Shown: positions 1 through 6,826, numbered from the stretch's first letter. The stretch is DNA of 32,838 nt from a bacterium (GCA_029559475.1 JAKQBN010000056.1:1-32838), one strand, 5' to 3'. The notes: generated by a model from the sequence alone, not told the origin. Program-made: numbers and translations.

Positions 1-431
1 TTTTTCTTTAATACCCAATCCGATAACTTTCCCGATTCTGCCATGAACCTTATTATATTCGGCATGCTTTCGAACTGACGCATACAAAGCTCGTACTCCT
101 CTTTTGTCACATGTCCTGATTCCGGACGGCAGAAGATCAGCAGTCCTTCTCTGCTTGCCAAAAGATGACGAACCTTATCGCACGGAAATTCGCCGCATTG
201 AGCGCAGTTCTTTACTCCGCGTTCTATCGCGCACGGCCTTGCCTTGCACTGCTTGTCAGCTATCTCTTTACCGCTCCTGCATCCGCCGCATTTTACATTC
301 TCAGCTGTATAGTTCTGATGCCCGAATATACGTTTCCATCCGTCAACGAGCTTTTGTCTGACCTTTTGATCATCTGATCTTGCCGCGCACAAATGGCAGT
401 TATAACCACAGTAACCGATCATTTCTTCCAT
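1..431 (-). CDS. DUF3795-type cysteine-rich protein (3' end cut by window edge)
   Basis: The frame opens at ATG 431-429 and stays open for 143 codons to the left edge, so the C-terminus is missing. An AAGGAG site sits a few bases upstream. The protein starts MEEMIGYCGYNCHLC and holds repeated Cys pairs (CGYNCHLC, CGGC, a Cys-x4-Cys, CAQCG, then FPCDK). This is the pattern of DUF3795 proteins, thought to bind metal or an Fe-S cluster through their cysteines; their function is not established. It is the last visible gene of the minus-strand unit that begins with the antitoxin at 3167, and lies 21 bases after the APH-fold kinase. A second, shorter DUF3795-like gene lies in the same unit (1347-1589). 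Family assignment is from memory of the motif. Coding status is firm; function is unknown. Confidence 0.8.
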   Translation of the reverse strand, partial: MEEMIGYCGYNCHLCAARSDDQKVRQKLVDGWKRIFGHQNYTAENVKCGGCRSGKEIADKQCKARPCAIERGVKNCAQCGEFPCDKVRHLLASREGLLIFCRPESGHVTKEEYELCMRQFESMPNIIRFMAESGKLSDWVLKK

Positions 432-452
432 ATTCGCTCCTTATGATATTAT

Positions 453-1343
453 TTACGAAGTCATTTTTGAAATAGTGACAATATTCATCTTAATCCTTCT
501 CAACGCGCCTTCTGTCTCATTCATATTATTCTTTTCGATATAATATGGCAGCTCCATTACAGGAAGTATCATTTGCCTGAGCATTATCTTTTCTCTCAAA
601 GCAGCAGAATCTCCGTAAACCTCCAGAGCACTGTCGAGCATTACCTTGTCTTCCATTCCGGCAAAATCAAGCGCTCTGTCAGCATAGCCCGAATCACCAA
701 GATCGATGATCCCTATTTTTCCGTCATCTTTTAGGATCATGTTCCAGTATCCGAGATCGCCGTGGGAAAATACCATATCATCACCAAGTCTCTTTAATCC
801 TTCAGGAAAAGTACTTGTCATAAATTTTTTAATCGTTTTATTTTCTTCTCTGCTCAGCTTAGCTGCCAGATAATCACTGCATCTTGAATAATGCCTTATA
901 CTTTCTTCAATATCCTGTTTATATCCCCATCTGTTAAAACCTTCGGGTGTTCTTTTATGCAGTTCTTTTAAAAATGAACCGAGAATTTTTCCGATCTCCA
1001 ACTTATCGTTCCATCTTACATTTTCGGCCTCATTAAGAGGCATGCCTTTAATTCCATTGTAAGCTAAATATTCAAGTTTTTCACCTGTGCTGATTATTTC
1101 GGGCGTTTCGGGGAACAACTCCCTGAATATACTGTTCGCTCTGATCTCATTCGCGCATTCTTTACGGCATATATCGTCAAGAGGGAACTTTACTACGAAC
1201 TCTCCCCTGTTATGAATGTATAACCTGCTCGTCCAGCCTGAAGTATTAAGTTCGATCGCAGCATCTTCAGGCAGACCGAGAATCTTCCTGACAAGCCTGA
1301 TCTCGTATTCGATCCGGTCATTCTGTTTTGAATGCTCTACCAC
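453..1343 (-). CDS. APH-fold (aminoglycoside phosphotransferase-like) kinase
   Basis: A 296-residue protein of the aminoglycoside/choline kinase-like fold. The catalytic loop HGDLGYWN spans residues 194-201 (D196 as catalytic base, N201 for metal) and the metal-binding IIDLGD follows at 212-217 (D214). Lys52 in FVVKFP is the likely ATP-contacting lysine. The substrate cannot be read from sequence: the family includes kinases for antibiotics, choline, homoserine, sugars and macrolides, and the operon setting does not point to antibiotic resistance. The start is a GTG at 1343-1341, three bases after the TAA of the preceding gene, with an AAAGGATAAG Shine-Dalgarno-like stretch inside that gene's end, which suggests translational coupling. 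It follows the RNA ligase and a DUF3795-like gene, and precedes a second DUF3795 gene. Confident of the fold, not of the substrate. Confidence 0.82.
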   Translation of the reverse strand: MVEHSKQNDRIEYEIRLVRKILGLPEDAAIELNTSGWTSRLYIHNRGEFVVKFPLDDICRKECANEIRANSIFRELFPETPEIISTGEKLEYLAYNGIKGMPLNEAENVRWNDKLEIGKILGSFLKELHKRTPEGFNRWGYKQDIEESIRHYSRCSDYLAAKLSREENKTIKKFMTSTFPEGLKRLGDDMVFSHGDLGYWNMILKDDGKIGIIDLGDSGYADRALDFAGMEDKVMLDSALEVYGDSAALREKIMLRQMILPVMELPYYIEKNNMNETEGALRRIKMNIVTISKMTS

Positions 1344-1346
1344 AGC

Positions 1347-1589
1347 TTATCCTTTATTCTTCCCTGAAATATACTCACAGTACCCGTAGCTGATCGGACC
1401 CGATTTGGTAATCTCGCAGGGAAATTCTTTGCATTCAAAGCACAGATTCACTTTCTTTTCAAAAGCGCATGTGGCTATCTTACAGAATTTATTCAGCCTC
1501 GGCGTACAGCCTTTCTCTCCGTTCGGGCACTCTTTTTTAGCCATTTTCGGGCATTTTTCACAGGCAATTCCGCATACTGCAATTTTCAT
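1347..1589 (-). CDS. small cysteine-rich DUF3795-like protein
   Basis: An 80-residue protein starting MKIAVCGIACEKCP. The chosen ATG (1589-1587) has AGGAG seven bases upstream; the frame is open a little further up, but an earlier start would overlap the RNA ligase stop and lack a ribosome site. Cysteines come in pairs and clusters (CGIACEKCP, then KKECP, KGC, a central Cys-x4-Cys, CFECKEFPC). This resembles the N-terminal half of DUF3795 proteins and suggests a bound metal ion or Fe-S cluster; that is inference. It sits 10 bases after the RNA ligase and 3 bases before the kinase, so all three are probably made from one transcript. With the gene at 1-431 it makes two paralogous Cys-rich proteins in one unit. 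Function unknown. Confidence 0.78.
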   Translation of the reverse strand: MKIAVCGIACEKCPKMAKKECPNGEKGCTPRLNKFCKIATCAFEKKVNLCFECKEFPCEITKSGPISYGYCEYISGKNKG

Positions 1590-1599
1590 AATTTCACTC

Positions 1600-2616
1600 C
1601 TATTCGCCATACTTAAGAAGAAATTCAGGATTTATTGCTTTAAAACTGACACGGTCATTCTTGAAATAATCATTACCGATAACATGCTCGATCTTATCTT
1701 CAAGCGGCCTGATCACTATACCTTCTGCCCACACATCAGGGCATATTTTACTCTTTACTGTAGCCATTTTCACGATCGCCGGGATTTCATTTACAAGCAA
1801 ATAGTCAGTTTCGATCAGAGGAACCATCTGAAGCTGAAATTTCTCAAGCATTTCTTTAAATTCGCCAAAAGGCAGATAGGCGAATTTATCAATATCGAAA
1901 GCATTGAAAAAGAATACGGTCTGACCTCTTAATTTCAGCTTGTTGCTCTGGATCCCTTCGCCCATCATCTCGCCCTGAAGAGCGATGTTTCTGTTGAGAG
2001 AGCGTAATTTATTCTCAATATCGAGCTGCCTTGCCACTTTCCAGAGGCTGTTCTCTTCGTCTTCGACAAGTTCGAGGTTTCTTGAGCATACACCGAATTC
2101 ACCGTTGTTTAAGTAATAAGTTACTGAGCTGCCGTCAATTTTTTCGGTCACATAGCACTTTTCGCCTTTATATTTATCCAGAACATCCTGAAGTACCTGA
2201 ACTCTTGTTTCATCAGTCTTTGGTATAAATGAAGGGAACTTACCTTTGGATATCCCGCTTAAACAGGCAGGAATAGGAGGCTCATATTTTTCTACACCGA
2301 GTACTTCCGTACAATCCTCATCTTCCTCGATCTTAAATTCTTTTGGCAAAACTGAAAGAGGAAAGCATATTCCCTGCGAAACCTGTCCGCGAAGTCTGAT
2401 CGTTCTTACCCTCATACCGCGGGGCTTTAAAAATTCAAATTCAGGCCTGTCGGGCATAATACTGTCAATTTCGCAATAAACGGCGAGGTCCCCGACTTTA
2501 AACTCGCCCTTTTTTACTACAAGCTGCCAGCCCAGAACTGTCGCTTTCTCTATCGCATCGGCACCTTCTATCGGTTCCAATGCCTTAATTCTCTGAATGC
2601 TCGCTAATTTCCTCAT
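1600..2616 (-). CDS. RNA ligase, Deinococcus DraRnl/DRB0094 (Rnl5) type
   Basis: A 338-residue nucleotidyltransferase-superfamily ligase. The N-terminal part (about 1-120) looks like the OB-type module placed ahead of the catalytic domain in the Deinococcus radiodurans enzyme (about 342 residues). Motif I is KIDGSS with the likely adenylated lysine K159. Later motifs visible are LQGEMMGEGIQ (213-223, motif III region), FFFNAFDID (about 235-243, IIIa), AEGIVIRP (297-304, IV) and SFKAINPEFLLKYGE at the C-terminus (V). Enzymes of this family join RNA 3'-OH to 5'-phosphate ends at nicks using ATP; that is family knowledge. The start has a strong GTGGAGGTAAT site. It lies 28 bases after a RelE/YafQ-like toxin gene, so an RNA-cleaving toxin and an RNA-sealing enzyme are likely co-transcribed. 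A TATAAT in the gap could give extra expression, but I see no good -35 for it. Confidence 0.9.
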   Translation of the reverse strand: MRKLASIQRIKALEPIEGADAIEKATVLGWQLVVKKGEFKVGDLAVYCEIDSIMPDRPEFEFLKPRGMRVRTIRLRGQVSQGICFPLSVLPKEFKIEEDEDCTEVLGVEKYEPPIPACLSGISKGKFPSFIPKTDETRVQVLQDVLDKYKGEKCYVTEKIDGSSVTYYLNNGEFGVCSRNLELVEDEENSLWKVARQLDIENKLRSLNRNIALQGEMMGEGIQSNKLKLRGQTVFFFNAFDIDKFAYLPFGEFKEMLEKFQLQMVPLIETDYLLVNEIPAIVKMATVKSKICPDVWAEGIVIRPLEDKIEHVIGNDYFKNDRVSFKAINPEFLLKYGE

Positions 2617-2644
2617 ATTACCTCCACTCGCCGATTATATTTTA

Positions 2645-2917
2645 TCAGTAAACTTCCTCATGCGTACCTATATCGACCGGAATGATTTGATCTTCCTGAA
2701 TAATAAATTCTATTGACAACCTGTAAGTGATATTTATAGATACTGAATAAAGATCGCTTAACTTTCCTGTAAGCTTATGCAGCCGGAGCGAAGGATGATA
2801 TGGATTCATCTCAAGCAGTTTAAACGTCTTCTCATATTGCCCTACAATATCAGGATGATTTTTAATGAATTTCTTTTCCTTTTTTTTATATGGTCCCGAA
2901 TAAATAATTTTAATCAT
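2645..2917 (-). CDS. type II toxin, RelE/ParE superfamily (YafQ-like mRNA interferase)
   Basis: A 90-residue protein starting MIKIIYSGPYKKKEKKF. The ATG at 2917-2915 overlaps the end of the antitoxin gene by 8 bases, the usual coupled arrangement. The frame is open further upstream, but that would place the start deep in the antitoxin gene. The motif HPSLRLHKLTGKL in the middle and the ending DIGTHEEVY match RelE/YafQ toxins; the terminal GTH histidine corresponds to the catalytic histidine described for YafQ. Members cut mRNA on the ribosome; whether this one does is inference. Its antitoxin is just upstream and an RNA ligase follows. Family assignment is firm at superfamily level, less so at the YafQ level. 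Confidence 0.85.
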   Translation of the reverse strand: MIKIIYSGPYKKKEKKFIKNHPDIVGQYEKTFKLLEMNPYHPSLRLHKLTGKLSDLYSVSINITYRLSIEFIIQEDQIIPVDIGTHEEVY

Positions 2918-3167
2918 GCGTAATACTCTTGATATGTTCTTCGACGGTTTCAATAGTATAATCACCATCCGCGATAGCTTTTCTTGTTTCTGCCAAAGCA
3001 GCAAGCAGTTCGTATTCCCTCAGTTCGTTGTATTTTTCGATAGGAATAATCACATACTTACCTTTTCCCCTGACCGTAACAACAGCCTCTCCATACTGAG
3101 CGATTTCTTCCGCCACCATAGAAATTCCTTTGGTCTTCAAGTCATTCGCTGATATTGTTTTATACAT
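2910..3167 (-). CDS. Phd/YefM-family antitoxin
   Basis: An 85-residue protein starting MYKTISANDLKTKG. The N-terminal TISANDLK..G, the VVTVRGKGKYVII strand and the following PIEKYNELRE helix are the hallmarks of Phd/YefM (prevent-host-death) antitoxins: an N-terminal DNA-binding dimer followed by a toxin-wrapping C-terminal tail (here ETRKAIADGDYTIETVEEH). The ATG at 3167-3165 is supported by GAGGA just upstream. A longer in-frame reading would begin at a TTG that is part of the -35 box (3233-3228), so it is rejected. The gene overlaps the toxin by 8 bases and heads the minus-strand unit. Antitoxins of this family normally repress their own promoter. Confidence 0.87.
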   Translation of the reverse strand: MYKTISANDLKTKGISMVAEEIAQYGEAVVTVRGKGKYVIIPIEKYNELREYELLAALAETRKAIADGDYTIETVEEHIKSITHD

Positions 3168-3197
3168 AATAGTCCTCTTAATAGTCCTCTTAATAGT
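3168..3197 (-). repeat. 12-bp tandem repeat duplicating the antitoxin ribosome site
   Basis: On the plus strand the 12-mer AATAGTCCTCTT occurs twice head to tail (3168-3179, 3180-3191), followed by a partial third copy AATAGT (3192-3197). Read on the minus strand each unit carries AAGAGGACTATT, so the GAGGA Shine-Dalgarno core occurs twice ahead of the ATG; only the nearer copy is well spaced. Gain or loss of a unit would alter the leader without touching the reading frame. It might also serve as a half-site for the antitoxin. Confidence 0.8.
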
Positions 3198-3204
3198 ATG
3201 ATTA

Positions 3205-3233
3205 AAAGTACGAATAATAATGCGGTTTGTCAA
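3205..3233 (-). promoter_or_regulatory. sigma70-type promoter of the toxin-antitoxin/RNA ligase unit
   Basis: On the minus strand TTGACA lies at 3233-3228, then 17 bases, then TACTTT at 3210-3205. The -35 is perfect and the -10 weak (3 of 6). The predicted start lies near 3198, giving a leader of about 30 bases that contains the 12-bp repeats. Confidence 0.6.
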
Positions 3234-3267
3234 GGAGCAAATCGGATGAAATATGGATACATTCCGT

Positions 3268-3296
3268 TTGACTTTGATATTTTTTCAGTCTATATT
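3268..3296 (+). promoter_or_regulatory. sigma70-type promoter ahead of the cysteine synthase pseudogene
   Basis: TTGACT (3268-3273), a 17-base spacer and TATATT (3291-3296) form a strong match. The predicted start near 3303 gives a leader of about 124 bases, which I could not match to a known riboswitch. It runs divergently from the antitoxin promoter 35 bp away. Confidence 0.6.
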
Positions 3297-3426
3297 TGCG
3301 GCATGAAATTCTCGGACTTTACATATTCTGCGCGATGTTGATGTCCCTCCCCTGCCGGACTGAATAATAATCCCGGAATTCTTTCTTGCAAAAATACTAA
3401 TACGAACGAAAACAGTTGAGGATATC

Positions 3427-4324
3427 ATGATTTATGAGAACATTCTGCAGACCATAGGCAACACACCGCTTGTAAAGATAACCAGACTTAATCCGAATAA
3501 AAATGTAAGTATCTACGCAAAGATAGAAGGCTGCAATCCGACCGGAAGCATAAAGGACAGAATCGCGTTAAAAATGACCGAACAGGCAGAAGCTGAGGGT
3601 CTTCTTGTCAAAGGGGAAAACAATAATAGAACCCACATCGGGCAATACAGGCATAGCGCTGGCGATGATCGGCGTTCTCAAAGGATACGATGTCGAGATC
3701 GTAATGAGCAGAGCGGTATCGTCCGAACGCGTAAAAATGATCAGGGTTTTCGGAGCGAAAGTGACTCTGACAGACGCGTCTCTCGGTACCGACGGAGCCA
3801 TACTTAAGACAAAAGAACTCATTAAAAAACATCCTGATAAATATTTTTTCCTCGATCAGTTCTCGAACAAATACAACTAGATCGCGCATTATAAAACGAC
3901 AGGCGAAGAAATATGGAAGCAGACGAACGGCAGGATAGATTATTTTGTATCGGCGTTGGGCACTTCCGGAACCATCATGGGCGTCGGAAAAGCGCTCAAG
4001 GAGAATGACCCGAGGATCAAAATAGTCTGCGCGCATCCCGAGAAAGGCCACTACATTCAGGGGCTCAAAAGCATGGAGGAAGCAATAGTCCCTGCGATCT
4101 ACGACCCGACCAAGATAGATCAAACAGTCATCGTCACCACCTAGCAGGCGTTCGAAATGACAAGGCAGATCGTACAGAATGAAGGGATCTTCGTTGGAAT
4201 GAGCAGCGGAGCAGCCATGTATACCGCGCTCGAAACGGCTAAACGCATCAAGTCGGGAGTCATCGTCGTCATCTTCCCCGACAGAGCAGAAAAGTATTTG
4301 TCAACAGAGTTGTTTGGTGGGTAG
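3427..4324 (+). pseudogene. cysteine synthase (CysK/CysM family) pseudogene
   Basis: The whole length of a PLP-dependent cysteine synthase can be read, but only with repairs. Residues 1-63 start at ATG 3427 (GAGG upstream) and contain NPTGSIKDR with the PLP lysine K43. At GGGGAAAA (3613-3620) one extra base moves the frame from 1 to 2, after which [22 protein letters not shown] and the C-terminal EKYLSTELFG follow. The new frame is broken by TAG at 3878-3880 (in NKYN-stop-IAHYKTTGEEIW) and TAG at 4142-4144 (in VTT-stop-QAFEMTRQ). It ends naturally at TAG 4322-4324. Functional enzymes of this family make L-cysteine from O-acetylserine (or O-phosphoserine) and sulfide. TAG also ends intact genes here (RNA ligase, der, glycosyltransferase), so recoding is unlikely. 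Decay looks fairly recent because the protein sequence is still well conserved between lesions. Confidence 0.88.
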
Positions 4325-4388
4325 TACATGAATAAGATTGTGGATTTTTGATTGTAATTCTATACCAGAATGCTGGGTTTCTTAACTG

Positions 4389-4673
4389 TTATCTATTTTT
4401 TGATTTAAATGTGTAAATTAATAACAAACTGAATAATATTGAAACAAAAATTAAATGATATTTATAATCTCTCAAATAGAGTAAGAAGCTTAACTTTCCT
4501 ACATTTTCAGCAGATAAAATTAATGCTCCATAAAGTACTAAGCCATTTTGATCACTACCTTCGTAAAATAAACCAGTTCCAAAACTTTTGTAAATTGCAA
4601 CAGTTTTTAATCCTAATAGAATTGATATTGAAATAAATATTCACCATATTATAAACATATGTTTTTTATTCAT
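4389..4673 (-). pseudogene. small two-helix membrane protein gene with TGA at codon 11
   Basis: On the minus strand an ATG at 4673-4671 has GAGG nine bases upstream and starts a 94-codon frame ending in TAA (4391-4389). The only interruption is a TGA directly after MNKKHMFIIW. The rest reads as a protein with a hydrophobic N-terminal segment (FISISILLGLKTVAIY), a polar middle (FYEGSDQNGLVLYGAL) and a C-terminal helix (IFVSILFSLLLIYTF) followed by KSKNR. Promoter, ribosome site, frame and terminal stop are all in place, so a single nonsense change (probably TGG to TGA) is the simplest reading. I do not recognise the family. Base composition is much richer in A+T than the cysteine synthase pseudogene beside it. 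Confidence 0.6.
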
Positions 4674-4716
4674 TTGCTAACCTCAAAATTTATTCTCTTG
4701 TGATATCATGAGCTTA

Positions 4717-4745
4717 GATTTAGCGAATAAAATAGGTGATGTCAA
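4717..4745 (-). promoter_or_regulatory. putative promoter of the small membrane-protein pseudogene
   Basis: On the minus strand TTGACA (4745-4740), a 17-base spacer and TAAATC (4722-4717). The -35 is perfect, the -10 poor. It lies about 45 bases ahead of the ATG at 4673. Confidence 0.4.
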
Positions 4746-4828
4746 GTGTGAACATATCTAATATACTTGTCTTTGTATTAATCTAGTAATTTATAAGTCG
4801 CTCTCGCTTTCTCTAATCCAAAACATTC

Positions 4829-4972
4829 TTAGTTTCTTCTTCGCACTTTTCATATTAAGGTTTCAGGCGCGATATCTACATCATCATTTCATACCATTGT
4901 TCCGAGATCTTCAGAGACAGAGAAATTCTTAAAATAAGATAAATCTTTAAATCTGGAAAAAACTCTTACTTC
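4829..4972 (-). pseudogene. DUF2442 protein remnant
   Basis: Minus-strand translation from 4972 gives EVRVFSRFKDLSYFKNF, then SVSEDLGTMV-stop-NDDVDIAPETLI-stop-KVRRRN. This follows the core of DUF2442 proteins as I remember it (GEVRVF..., LKD..YF, then W..DVDI.PE.LY). The first stop (TGA) stands where tryptophan is expected. The usual N-terminus and an internal stretch after VF are missing. DUF2442 genes often pair with DUF4160 genes as putative toxin-antitoxin partners; no partner remains here. The remnant starts within 20 bases of the AbiE promoter, which may have arrived by insertion next to it. Confidence 0.5.
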
Positions 4973-4986
4973 TCAGCCTTTTTTAC

Positions 4987-5030
4987 TTGACATTTGTTCT
5001 TTTTTTTATTATGTTCGTTAGTTGCGAACA
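4987..5030 (+). promoter_or_regulatory. AbiE promoter with overlapping palindromic operator
   Basis: TTGACA (4987-4992), 17 bases, TATGTT (5010-5015) form a promoter. The inverted repeat TGTTCG (5012-5017) - 7 bases - CGAACA (5025-5030) covers the -10 and the start region. AbiEi-type antitoxins are known to repress their own operon through inverted repeats; here this role is inferred from position. Confidence 0.6.
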
Positions 5031-5055
5031 ATTGTATTAATAGAACAGGTGATTT

Positions 5056-6027
5056 ATGATTAAAGAACTATGGGTAAAGGAAACAATATACAATCTTATA
5101 GATAGGACAGGCATGGTTGATAATTTTACATTTTATAAAGACTATGTCGTTTTGAAATTCAAAAACCTTGATTCCATTAAGTTGAAATTCGAAGTTTGTC
5201 CGTATTTGTCTAATTCGGTCATTGCAAATATTGCAGGTAAAAAAGATGAAAAACCTATGATTTTGATTTCAAAATATGTTAACCCTGTTATAGCAGAAAA
5301 GTTGAAAGAACAGGGAATAAATTATGTTGACTCTGCAGGGAACTGCTTGATCTCATCTGACGGTATATTAATCCATATTTCAGGGAATAAAAATCTTGAA
5401 CGAACTTCTAAAAAGGTCGAAGGTTATTTCAACATCACAGATATTAAGGTTGCTTTCGCTTTGCTTGCAGCACCTGAAATTTTTAACGATAATCAGAGAA
5501 AAATAGCCTTATACTCAAAATCTGCTCTCGGTCCTGTTAATTTAAGCCTCAGAAAACTTACCGCGCAGAAATTTATAATGAAGACGGCGAAAGGCTTGAT
5601 GCTAACTAACAAAGATCGTCTGTTTGAAAAATGGTGTGTTTCATTTTCAGATAAACTTTTACATAAGTTACATCTTGGGACTTTTAGAGGCAGTATTGCA
5701 AAAAACGGCAAGAATATTGATGGCCTTTGGGGCGGTGACACAGGAGCCTATTTTTTGAACAAGTTTATAAAATCTGTTACGAATGAAATATTTATTAAAA
5801 AGAATGAACTTAAGGATTTTTTATTAACTAACAGGCTTGTAAAAGATCCCGAAGGTAGTATTGAAATTTATGATGCATCTTGGATCGATGATGATATTCT
5901 GGAACGATACAGACCGGTGATTCATCCGTTTGTAATTTATGCGCAGTTACTTTCGACTGGAGATCAGAGAAATATTGAAGGAGCAAAGCTTATCTATGAA
6001 AAATTCATTGCCGAAAAACTCAAATAA
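5056..6027 (+). CDS. abiEi: AbiEi-family antitoxin/transcriptional regulator of a type IV toxin-antitoxin pair
   Basis: A 323-residue protein with AGGTGA ahead of its ATG. Residues about 70-115 contain the stretch LKEQGINYVDSAGNCLI, and a later WGGDTGAYFLNKF motif lies near residue 230. Both are features I associate with the AbiEi_2 (formerly DUF2186) antitoxin family. The middle part (FNITDIKVAFALLA onward) looks like a winged-helix DNA-binding segment. The gene overlaps the nucleotidyltransferase gene that follows by 32 bases, which is the AbiE antitoxin-toxin order. In this family the antitoxin does not bind the toxin but counters its effect and represses the operon; the palindrome at 5012-5030 fits. 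Confidence rests on the motif plus the partner gene, not on an alignment. Confidence 0.75.
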   Translation: MIKELWVKETIYNLIDRTGMVDNFTFYKDYVVLKFKNLDSIKLKFEVCPYLSNSVIANIAGKKDEKPMILISKYVNPVIAEKLKEQGINYVDSAGNCLISSDGILIHISGNKNLERTSKKVEGYFNITDIKVAFALLAAPEIFNDNQRKIALYSKSALGPVNLSLRKLTAQKFIMKTAKGLMLTNKDRLFEKWCVSFSDKLLHKLHLGTFRGSIAKNGKNIDGLWGGDTGAYFLNKFIKSVTNEIFIKKNELKDFLLTNRLVKDPEGSIEIYDASWIDDDILERYRPVIHPFVIYAQLLSTGDQRNIEGAKLIYEKFIAEKLK

Positions 6028-6826
6028 TTTTGATCCTGAATTTCTGGAATGCATTCGGACACTTGGTCTTGTTTCAGAAAGTTTGAAAATCCAGTTGATG
6101 CTGATTGGAGCAAGTGCCAGAGATATTCTGTTTGAATATATAAATAATATCAAAGCGCCAAGAAATACTCTCGATTTAGATATAGCTGTTCAAATCGAAA
6201 ACTGGCGTAATTATGATATGATAAAGGCAAAGCTCAGAGAAGATTACGGATTCGAAACGACAGAAACCGATCATAAACTGAAATACAAGAATATGTTCAT
6301 CGATATTGTACCTTGCGGTAAACTTGCTGATAATAACAGCCTCGTATGGAGAGACAGCCTAAAACAAATGGATGTTACAGGTTTTAAAGAGGTTTTTAAG
6401 CATTCAATAATGGTGAGCTTATGCGATGATCCTGTTACTGAAGTAAGAGTTCCGAGCATAGAAGGACTGACTTTACTCAAAATAATATCTTGGAAAGATG
6501 CCTATCCCGGACGGCCTAAAGACGCTGAAGACATTCTATTTATATTAAAAAGCTACGAAAGAACTATAAGCGCTGATCTTATGTTCGATAAATATTCAAA
6601 CATCTTAGAAAAAGAAGGTTTTGATCCCGTTCAGGCAGGCGCAGTAATACTTGGAAAAAGAATAAAAGAGATATGCCTGAAAAGCACATTAAATTCTCTA
6701 AATCTCATATTAATAGCTGAAATATCAGATGACTGTCAATACAGCCTTATAATTCAAATGAAAAATGATTTTACCGAGTCTCGAAAACTACTTTCGAAAT
6801 TATACGAAGGTTTAAACAGCATATAG
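5996..6826 (+). CDS. abiEii: AbiEii/AbiGii-family nucleotidyltransferase toxin
   Basis: A 276-residue protein read from ATG 5996 (MKNSLPKNSNNFDPEF). The frame is open 57 bases further upstream, but this start gives the usual short overlap and has GGAG about 12 bases ahead. The nucleotidyltransferase signature is clear: GASARD at 38-43, then TLDLDI with D60 and D62, and a third acidic residue D103 in FIDIVPCG. A later GRPKDAEDI stretch matches the C-terminal KDaeD motif of the family. AbiEii toxins are GTP-binding nucleotidyltransferases that halt growth, in some cases by modifying tRNA ends; the substrate of this one is not visible. Together with the upstream gene it forms a type IV toxin-antitoxin or abortive-infection module. 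Confidence 0.83.
   Translation: MKNSLPKNSNNFDPEFLECIRTLGLVSESLKIQLMLIGASARDILFEYINNIKAPRNTLDLDIAVQIENWRNYDMIKAKLREDYGFETTETDHKLKYKNMFIDIVPCGKLADNNSLVWRDSLKQMDVTGFKEVFKHSIMVSLCDDPVTEVRVPSIEGLTLLKIISWKDAYPGRPKDAEDILFILKSYERTISADLMFDKYSNILEKEGFDPVQAGAVILGKRIKEICLKSTLNSLNLILIAEISDDCQYSLIIQMKNDFTESRKLLSKLYEGLNSI

Noticed and set aside
453-1343. Aminoglycoside resistance gene
   Set aside because: Only the general kinase fold is visible. The setting and divergence give no reason to call it a resistance enzyme.
1405-1932. 175-codon plus-strand open frame
   Set aside because: It lies antisense to the DUF3795-like and RNA ligase genes, both of which have clear motifs and ribosome sites. The predicted protein has no recognisable pattern.
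3168-3233. Longer antitoxin start at TTG 3233
   Set aside because: That TTG is the start of the TTGACA -35 box, and the extra codons are the repeat tract. The ATG at 3167 has a ribosome site.
3605-3625. Programmed frameshift in GGGGAAAA of the cysteine synthase
   Set aside because: Two further TAG codons lie downstream, so a frameshift alone would not rescue the enzyme. Decay is simpler.
3608-4123. 171-codon minus-strand open frame over the cysteine synthase pseudogene
   Set aside because: The opposite strand shows conserved cysteine synthase motifs along the same length. This frame is a by-product and has no ribosome site.
3878-4144. Reassigned TAG (amber) codons
   Set aside because: TAG ends intact genes in this window (RNA ligase, pseudouridine synthase, der, glycosyltransferase), so it acts as a stop.
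4439-4636. 65-codon plus-strand open frame
   Set aside because: It lies antisense to the better supported small membrane-protein frame, and its protein is low in complexity without a ribosome site.
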